NCBI GenBank assembly: GCA_012064385.1
Contig: QRDG01000232.1
Location: forward strand, 124,001-188,000
DNA length: 64,000 nucleotides
From: Puccinellia tenuiflora
Lineage: Eukaryota; Streptophyta; Magnoliopsida; Poales; Poaceae
Direction: 5' to 3'
The position numbers were made by a program, and so were the translations under genes. The stretch's first letter is position 1, and each line of letters begins with the position of its first letter. The notes beneath the pieces are model-generated. The model had not been told where the DNA came from, made no database searches, and saw only the letters and a list, made by a program, of their open reading frames with translations. Below are positions 56,460 to 64,000 of the stretch, piece by piece.

Positions 56460-58812
56460 CAGACCTGCATGTTGAATTGCACGGCGTGTGGGTTAGTGGT
56501 ATGATTGCACGGCTGACTTTGACAGTTTATTGCACGGCTGACTTTGACAGTTTATTTCCATCTTTGGCATGTTGAATTGTCTAGCTAGCTAGGCCTCTTT
56601 CAAGGCAAGAAAAGTAAAACCCAGACAGGCCCCGTAGAACGTACTGTAGCAGGGAGTAGAATAGTACGCAGGTATATACTCTAAAAAAAATAGCCAAATC
56701 TAAAAAAAATAGCCAAATCTAGTGACTTAGCTGCAAAGTCAAGTTGTGTTGCTTCTGAAGTTACTGATGTACATGAATCTTACATTAAAATATGTCTAGA
56801 TACGGATGGAAAGTCAAATACTAAAACATTTTATATTTTGATACGGAGGAAATAGAATAGTGAGTCCAATAAAAGAAAAACTTAAACTGGCTAGAATCCC
56901 TTGGTGACGCCGGATTCAGCGGCGAGAACAGAAGCAGTCCAACGGCTGACATTCTTCCTCTACGTGTACGTAGCCCGCTGCTCATCCCGGATGGCTTCTC
57001 CGGAGCCGACGCCTTCAAACCAAAAACCAAAGATTCTTCAAAGCCGGGAGCTATGTACGAGCGGCTCCTGCTGCAAAGTACGACCCAACTCCTCAGTTCC
57101 GTCGTTGTCGCCTGCAACAAATCTGAAGAAAACGATCCATGACGCATGTGTTCCGCCACATGATTATGGGTCATCCTCATGTACAAACAGCGACGCCGCC
57201 CGGGCGCACGTGGTACTTTGTGTAGCGGTGTGCGGCCGGTACGTTAACGGCGTCCAGTCCGGCCATCCATTGGCAAAATTCCGCGACCTTGAAGCTTGAG
57301 GTTTTGAATTCAAGGATGGAGAAAACGGGGAGATCTCGGCTTGTCGCTACACTGAGAAACGGAGCGAGCGAGGCTTATCTTAAGCTGTTTGACACTTGAC
57401 GACATGCGAGTTAGCTAATTAATTAATACACTGATAAGAGCAGAAGAAGAACAGTTCCCACAGAGACACTCTGGCGTTGGAAGTTTCGGATATCGGTATT
57501 GCACGCACGGTTGAGAGTTTTTTTTTTTTAAAGCAAATGTACTCCAAAAACAACGTTTTCAGAAGCAGAGCCTGGAATTTTCATGACTGCGGAAGTACCT
57601 GTATGATGTATCACCAAAGCAAGAGAGAGCATATTACAGTTGCTCCATCGTTGTTTGATGTCTTTTGTGTTTCCTTTTTATATGTCTGACACTAATTTGA
57701 GCTGAACTGTCGGAAATGCACGCGGAAGTGGAAGCGGAATTGAACTTGGGCCTGCAAGTAACACTCGGCGCCCGTAGTGTTTTTTCCTAGCCCAGTTTTA
57801 GTTTCCTCTGAAATAGTACCCATAGTCATGAGGGAAGAAGCCCAATATCAGCTCAACTCTGCAAACGCCCTGGACGATATATATGGGCTTGTTTTGATGC
57901 GGCCTACATGCAGGTATATTTTTATTAATATTATATATCAAAATAACTTTCATTAATTAATTTTATGTGATTCGTTAATTGTTCACAAAAACTTATGTGT
58001 TGTCAGATGTTTTCAAATATAAAAATTAAAGTTTCATCGATTAAAAAACATGTTCACGTATTTTTAAAATTGTTCATGTATATTAAAGCACATGTTCATG
58101 TTTTGAAGAAAAATGGTCATCTTTTCAAGAAAAGCGTTCACCTATATAACAATAGTGTTCCCATAGGAAAAAATTCATATATTTTATAAAAATATATTGT
58201 ATTTGAAAAATTCATCCATCTCAAAAAAGAGGTTTATGTTTTACGAAATAAGTATTAATGGGTATAAAAAATCTTGCGTTTCAAAAATAAATTCATTCAT
58301 GTACCCAAAAAATATGTAAGAAGCAAACAAACAAATAAAATAAGAAAGAAAGAAAATGAAAGCCAAATGAGCCGATTTTTGCAGCACACACGACTATTTT
58401 TATTGCCTACTTTATAATTCAAAATATTTGCTGAACAATCAACTCCCAGGAAATAAGAGGACATATAAAGGTCTGTCGTCCTTGCAAGCCTTAAGGGATT
58501 TATTTCATCTCTGGTAGGGATGTAATCGGATAGAAGAGTTTGCATGACGAATCCGATTTTAAATCTGTTCAAAAAATTCATATACGGTTTGGAAATATCC
58601 TTCAGATAAGGATAACTGGTTTCAAAATGACATCCATATTAGCTCACTTACATAGTCATTGTACTGTTTCTAGACTATAATTTTGTTTGCCTAGTAGGCT
58701 ATTGAACTATTATTTTTGGTTTTAATTTTAAAAAATAGATTTTGTCCCGCTTTATATTTTTACAACGGACCACCACCGTTCATCACGGATGCACACCGCC
58801 ACTATGAAGCCA
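56460..58812. other. No recognised gene
   Basis: Short local duplications occur (a 25-bp TTGCACGGCTGACTTTGACA unit near 56505-56554). A GC-rich island lies at 56900-57300 with a 132-codon + frame that I do not recognise; it could be a gene fragment. From 57900 to 58300 the DNA is AT-rich with repeated TGTTCA(C/T) strings, a common grass repeat type. Confidence 0.45.
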
Positions 58813-60563
58813 TGTTGGGAATATGCCCAAGAGCCAATAATAAAGTTGTTTATTATCATATTCATGTTTATGATAAACGTTTATTCGCCATGCTATAATT
58901 GTATTAACCGGAAACATAATACATGTGTGGAATATAAACAACAAAGCATCCCTAGTAAGCCTCTACCGGACTAGTTCGTTAGTCGAGAGATGTTAAGGTT
59001 TCCTGACCATGGACTTGTTATAGTCACTTGATAACGTAGTCATATCATTAGGAGAATGATGTGATGGACAAGACCCGATAATAAAGAGTTGCAATTGATC
59101 GTGTCACACAAGTTTCACTGCTAACATCTTTTATATGACAAGTATAGTTTCCTTAGACCATGAGATTATATCACTCCCGTTTACCGGAGGAACACTATCA
59201 AACATCGCTTCGTAACTGGGTGATTATAAAGGTGGCCTTCAGGTATCTCCGATGGTGGGTTGTTGGGTGATATGAATCAAGACTGGGATTTGTCCCTCCA
59301 TGTGATGGAGTAGAATATCTCTAGGCCCTCTCGGTAATATAGCATCCGGAAGTTTGCAAACATGTGACTAAGTGGTACTCACGGGGATCCTATATTATGG
59401 AACGAGTAAAGAGAACTTGCCAGGTAACAAGATTAAACTAGATATGGTGATATCGACGATCAAATCTCGGGCAAGTTATATATCATGAGACAAAGCGAAT
59501 CGTATACGAGATTAATTGAATCTCTGACATCGTGGTTCAATCGATAAAGAACTTCGTTGAATATGTAGGAGTCAATATGGGCATCCCGGTCCCACTATTG
59601 ATTATTGATCGGATCATGTCTGCATATTCTCGAACCCGTAAGGTCACACACTTAATGCTCCGATCGATGTAGCTGGGGTTTGCGATGAGATATTTGATGG
59701 CATGAACGAATGGTGATTCGGAGTCTCAGATGAGATCCTAGACATCACGAGGAGTTCCGGAAGAGTCCGGAGATAAAGTTTCATATAAGGAAAGTGGTTT
59801 CCACGGTTCCAGAAAAGTTCGGGAATTTTCTGGCAGAGTATCAGAATATTCTAGAAGGTTCCGAGGGGTCCCATAGTGGGGCCCACGTGCCCTAATGGCC
59901 CACATGGACCAAGCGGGCGTGCAGCAACCCACATGGGCTGGCCGCACCAGCCCCCCATGGCCCATGCGGCCAAACATGTGAAAAAGGCCCCAAACCCTAA
60001 GGGGGTGCCTTGGGGGGTAAGTTTCCCCCTTGGCCGGCGCCCCTAGGCTTGAGGGAGGGGCAAGGGCTGCCCCCTACGCCTATATAAAGAGGAGGGGAGG
60101 GCTGGGGCGCACCTACCTCATGCCCTAGCCGCACCACCCCTCTCCTCCCTCCTCTCTCTCTCGTACACGGCTTGGCGAAGCCCTGTCTACGGGAAAACCT
60201 CCACCATCTCCACCACCACGCCGTCGTGCTGCTGGGATCTCACGAGCCACTTCCTCCTCGCTTGCGGGATCAAGGAGAGGAAGTCTTCATTGAGCTGTAC
60301 GTGTGGATACCGCGGAGGTGCTGCTCATGTGGCACTCCATCGGATTGGCTCTCGGATCGGATAATACATCTCCTCGCGACTAGATGAGTCTAGTTGCGGG
60401 GATCGACAAACCAACCCCTGCATCAACAAAAGGCTTTGTTCGTTCTTCGAGGGTAAGAGATTGGATCTCCACTTTGCTACTTGCATCTAATAGATCTAGA
60501 TCATTGGGTTTCTTCCGCTTGTTACGTAGGAAAAATTTTGTTCTCTATGCAACGAACCCATCA
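58813..60563 (+). repeat. BARE/Angela-type copia LTR (5' LTR)
   Basis: It starts TGTTGGGAATATGCCC and contains AATTGTATTAACCGGAAAC, GAATGATGTGATGGACAAGA and CACGAGGAGTTCCGGA, which I recognise as Triticeae BARE-1/Angela LTR sequence. It ends just before a tRNA-Met primer site. The 1751-bp length fits the family. A TATATAAAGAGGAGGGG string near 60080 is a likely TATA region. Confidence 0.85.
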
Positions 60564-60564
60564 G

Positions 60565-60577
60565 TGGTATCAGAGCC
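60565..60577 (+). other. Primer-binding site (initiator tRNA-Met)
   Basis: TGGTATCAGAGCC directly follows the LTR after one spacer base, in the + orientation. Confidence 0.88.
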
Positions 60578-61547
60578 AGGTTTATTCGTAGATGTTGGTG
60601 CGATTAGAACACAAAGAGTTGTGGGCGTTGATGTTTTGTTGCTACCTTCCCACGTGCATTTTGTATCTTGATGGTATGGTGAGATTGAAGCGGCCCGGAG
60701 CAAATTTACTCGTCCGCGTACGAGAGACCGGTTCCACGATTGACATGCAACTTGTATTGCATAATTGGATGATGGGTGTCTGTTTCTCTTGCTATAGTGA
60801 GATGCGATCTTCAACGGGAGGCCTTTCAAAAGGATATAAAATAAGCAACTTTGCATCACCGTTGTGGCTTTGCGTAGATTAGAACGGTTCTATATCATGA
60901 CCCATTGAAGCCACGTAAAAATTGCATAAACAAAGTAGAGGACGTCTAACTTGTTTTTTGCAGGGTTTTGTGATGTGGTATGGACAATGTGTGATTTGTG
61001 ATAATGTATGCAATGATCATGTTTGTAATCTTTCACGACTTGCTTGTCGATGAGTACGGCAACCGGCAGGAGCCATATGGTTGTCTATTATTTTATGTGG
61101 CCTGCGTGCCAATATTATCACCATGTAATTGCTTTAATTTATCGCTAAGAGTAGAAATAGTCGTAGTTGCAAAAGTTGGTGATGGCAACCATGGTGGAGG
61201 CGCCACAATGCTGGTGATGATGGATATCATGCCGGTGCGTTGGAGATGGAGATCAAAAGCACAAGAAGAAAAGGCTATACCATATCACAATATCTATATT
61301 TCATGTGATATTAATCCTTTTATGCATCTTATTGTTTGCTTAGATTTGATCGCGACGGTAGCATGATACGGTGATCTCTCATGTTAATATCAAGCTAATA
61401 AAGTGTTCTCTCCTAGTATGCGCCGTTGCAAAAGTTCATCGTTTTGAAGCACCACGTGATGATCGGGTGTGATAGACTCTACGTTCACATACAACGGGTG
61501 TAAGCCAGATTTACACACGCAAAAATACTACGGTTACCTTGACAAAC
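60578..61547 (+). other. BARE/Angela leader without gag, interrupted
   Basis: The sequence after the primer site is non-coding leader (for example GTTTCTCTTGCTATAGTGAG, CGATGAGTACGGCAACCGGC). It breaks off at 61547 where TGATACGTCT-type LTR sequence begins, so the element is interrupted before any gag start within this window. Confidence 0.6.
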
Positions 61548-62353
61548 TGATACGTCTCAAACGTATCTATAATTTTTTAGTGATCCATGCTAGTTTTATG
61601 ATGTTGTCACATGTTTTTAATATCATATTACATCATTTTTATGCATTTTGTCGGACTAACCTATTGACAAGATGCCCAGTGCCAGTTCCCTATTTTTGTG
61701 CTGAAATTGTTGCAGAAAGTTACTTCTGGAAATATTCTAGGAATTGGACGAAAATTTACGGAGAGTTTTTATTGAAGAAATGAGGAAGGGAGCCAGAAGG
61801 GCGACTCCAGGGGACCCACACAGGCCAGGGGCGGCCCCCTGCCGCGGCCTAGGGCCCACCCGCGGGTGGGACCCGCCCCTGCCCTGTGGGGCACCCCTCG
61901 GCCGCCTCCGATGCCTATAAAATCACATCCGACGCAAAAACCCTAACCCCCCAAAGGATTTTCCCAAATACGCAATAGAGCTCCGCCGCCATCGCCGACA
62001 AGTTTCGGGGGGTCAGATTGATCCTGTTCCGGCACCCTGCCGGGACGGGGATCGACCGTCGGGGCCATCTCCATCAACACCGCTGCTTCCCGCGATGAGG
62101 AGGGAGTAGTCCCTCACCGGGGCTGAGTCTTATACAAGTAGCTATGTGGTTATCTCTCTCCCATGATGTGATCTTCGTTGTGATCATGAGCTTTGTTAGT
62201 GTAGTTGAATACATGATGTTTCCCTATGTGTAATGGATATGATGTTGCTCAAGTGGTGTGATGTCTACTACACGCTTCTATTCTTGTAGACTTGTTGGGC
62301 CTCCAAGCACAGAGGTTTATAGGACAACGGCAAATTTCCCTTAAGTGAGTAAC
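61548..62353 (+). mobile_element. Athila-like LTR-related fragment
   Basis: It begins TGATACGTCTCAAACGTATC and keeps LTR landmarks (GGACTAACCTATTGACAAGATG, ATGCCTATAAAATCACATCC, TCCGGCACCCTGCCGG). It ends at GTAAC, where a second related sequence starts. It is shorter than the neighbour, so it is truncated or a different subfamily. Confidence 0.55.
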
Positions 62354-63960
62354 TGATACGTCTCCGACGTATCTATAATTTCTTATGATCCATGCTTGTT
62401 TTCATACCATTTGATACATGTTTTGTTTACATCTTATAGCATTTTTATGCATTTTTGGAACTAACATATTAACAAGATGCCCCGGTGCCAGTTCCTGTTT
62501 TCTGCTGTTTTTTCCGTTTCAGAAAAGTACTTAAGGAAATATTCTTGGAATCGGACGGGACAAAAACCCAGGATCTTATAATTTCATCACGCACACGGAG
62601 TCCAAAGGGGAGCCGAAGACGCACCAGAGGGCGACCACACCCTAGGGTGGCGCGGCCCACCTGTCTGCCGCGCCACCAGGTGGTGTGGCCCTCTCGGGCC
62701 TCCGCCGACGCCGCCCTTTCGCCTATATAATCCCCCCGACGAGAAAACCCTAAGGACCCGATCAAAATTCCAGAAAAACATCCGTCGCCGCCGCCGTCGT
62801 CAACCCTAGTTCGGGAGGGTTCTGAAGCCCTCCCCGGCACCCTGCCGGAGAGGGGAATCATCGCCGGAGGGCTCTACACCACCATGCCCGCCTCCGGACA
62901 GATGTGTGAGTAGTTCATCCTTGGACTACGGGTCCATGCAGTAGCTAGATGGTAGTCTTCTCCTCTTGTGCTATCATGTTTAGATCTTGTGAGCTGCCTA
63001 TCATGATCAAGATCATCTTATTGTAATGCTACATGTTGTGTTTGCTGGGATCCGATGAATAGAGAAGTACCTTGTGATGTTGATTATTGATATTATCATG
63101 TCTATGTTATTTGTGATCTTGCATGCTTTCTGGTACTTGTAATTGCCTTGATCAATTAGTTGCTTGTATCTCCAAGAGGGAGTATTTATGCTAGATAGTG
63201 GGTTCGGTCCCTGTGTGCCTTGGCTTGAGTGACAGAAACATATAAGGACGGGGGAGTGCCGTTGCTACTAGGGAGTAAACTTTATGCACAGTTCTTCATG
63301 CAATTGTCTGTTGCTTGCAACTTAATACTGGAGAGATTTTACGGTATGTTATCTCAAAGGTGGACTATTTAGGCATAGGTGTATGCTTGGAACAGCTATC
63401 TATGTATTTTGTCGTAATGCCCAAAGCATCTCATATAGACATCATCATCCTCTGTATTATGCAATGTTCATGCATTGTCATGCATTCTCTATTCTGTCAA
63501 TTGCCCAGCTGTAATTTGTTACCCAGCATGTGTAGTATTTATTTATGGAGAAGACACCACTAGTGAACTGTGGACCCTGGTCTATTCTTTTACATCTGCA
63601 ATTAAATCAACTTCTCTACTGCTTTCATTTACTGCAAACAAGCTTCCTTCCACACATACATTTAATCCTTTGTGTTCAGCAAGGCCGGTGAGATTGACAA
63701 CCTCACTGCTTCGTTGGGGCAAAGTAGTTTGATTGTGTTCTGCAGGTTCCACTGTCTCCCCTGCAACAGCTCTTTTTCTGGCACCGTTGCTGTCAACACG
63801 CCAAGCACATTTTCTGGCGCCATTGCAGTTGTGGACAACCTTCTGAAGCATTCCTCACTCCTACTGGTTCGATAACCTTGGTTTCTAACTGAGGGAAAAC
63901 TTGCTGCTGTGCTCCTCAAACCTTCCTCTTGGGGTGCCCAACGAAGCGTGATTGATTAAC
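62354..63960 (+). mobile_element. Athila-like (gypsy) LTR sequence
   Basis: It begins TGATACGTCTCCGACGTATC and contains CGCCTATATAATCCCCCCG (promoter-like), CCGGCACCCTGCCGGAGAGG, ATGTGTGAGTAGTTC, CTCCAAGAGGGAGTATTTATG and GAGATTGACAACCTCACTG. These are familiar from Triticeae Athila-type LTRs such as Fatima and Sabrina (recalled, not searched). The right boundary is uncertain. Confidence 0.6.
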
Positions 63961-64000
63961 ACCTCTCACGCTATCAGTAAACCAAGGTTTATCGAATCCA
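63865..64000. repeat. Inverted repeat at the window end
   Basis: TGGTTCGATAACCTTGGTTT at about 63868-63887 is complementary, with two one-base gaps, to AAACCAAGGTTTATCGAATCC, which runs to the last base but one. It suggests a second LTR-related sequence in opposite orientation beginning at the window edge. Confidence 0.6.

Noticed and set aside
56821..57299. Possible genes in the GC-rich island near 57 kb
   Set aside because: Frames on both strands are of similar length and neither resembles a known family; not enough support for a gene call.
1..64000. CRISPR arrays, rRNA or tRNA genes
   Set aside because: Tandem repeats seen are contiguous without spacers, and no rRNA or tRNA consensus was noticed; the tRNA-Met matches are short primer sites of retrotransposons.

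Overview
This window looks like genomic DNA from a grass of the Triticeae or a close Pooideae relative. The evidence is a BARE/Angela-type copia LTR near the right end, Athila-type LTR sequence beginning TGATACGTCT, grass-type CACTA elements, and many small MITEs with readable target-site duplications. GC-rich single-exon genes stand in long AT-rich repeat DNA. Most of the window is mobile elements and their remains.

Three host genes are clear, all on the + strand: intronless ERF-type AP2 transcription factors of about 326-335 residues (6742-7749, 35618-36598, 43974-44954). They share an N-terminal FALDLIREHLLG motif, one AP2/ERF domain, a KRKR basic patch and a C-terminal SPLSPHP..GFPQLTVS tail. 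They sit in three diverged copies of one duplicated block: A about 3.29-8.0 kb, B about 31.2-38.5 kb, C about 40.2-45.8 kb. B and C are closest. Each proximal promoter keeps the same layout: a W-box-like GGTCAA, then a TATA box 72-85 bp later, then the ATG 155-165 bp further on. Because the blocks are paralogous, several later insertions can be seen against an uninterrupted site in another copy: a 367-bp TAA-flanked MITE in the gene-B promoter, a 1.3-kb retroposon just downstream of gene B, and a stretch with a short-chain-dehydrogenase fragment further upstream of gene B.

Blocks A and B are separated by a LINE remnant, a Mutator-like MITE, a 5.5-kb CACTA transposon (10613-16080, TSD CAT) with a decayed TNP2-type transposase, and an 11.2-kb LTR retrotransposon on the minus strand (16759-27968, TSD CATAG). 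That retrotransposon has two 2597-bp LTRs, a tRNA-Met primer site and a polypurine tract, but encodes only a broken Gag and no polymerase, so it is a non-autonomous, TR-GAG-like element.

Right of block C are a 2.6-kb PIF/Harbinger-like element (47223-49801, TSD TTA) carrying only a decayed Myb/SANT-NAM-associated ORF1, a duplicated non-coding segment (49884-51003 and 54233-56459) with MITEs inserted in it, a 1.36-kb retroposon, and finally nested LTR sequences: a BARE/Angela LTR with primer site and leader, interrupted by Athila-like LTR sequence. No tRNA, rRNA or CRISPR was recognised. Boundaries of elements without readable TSDs are approximate, and family names come from remembered motifs, not database searches.
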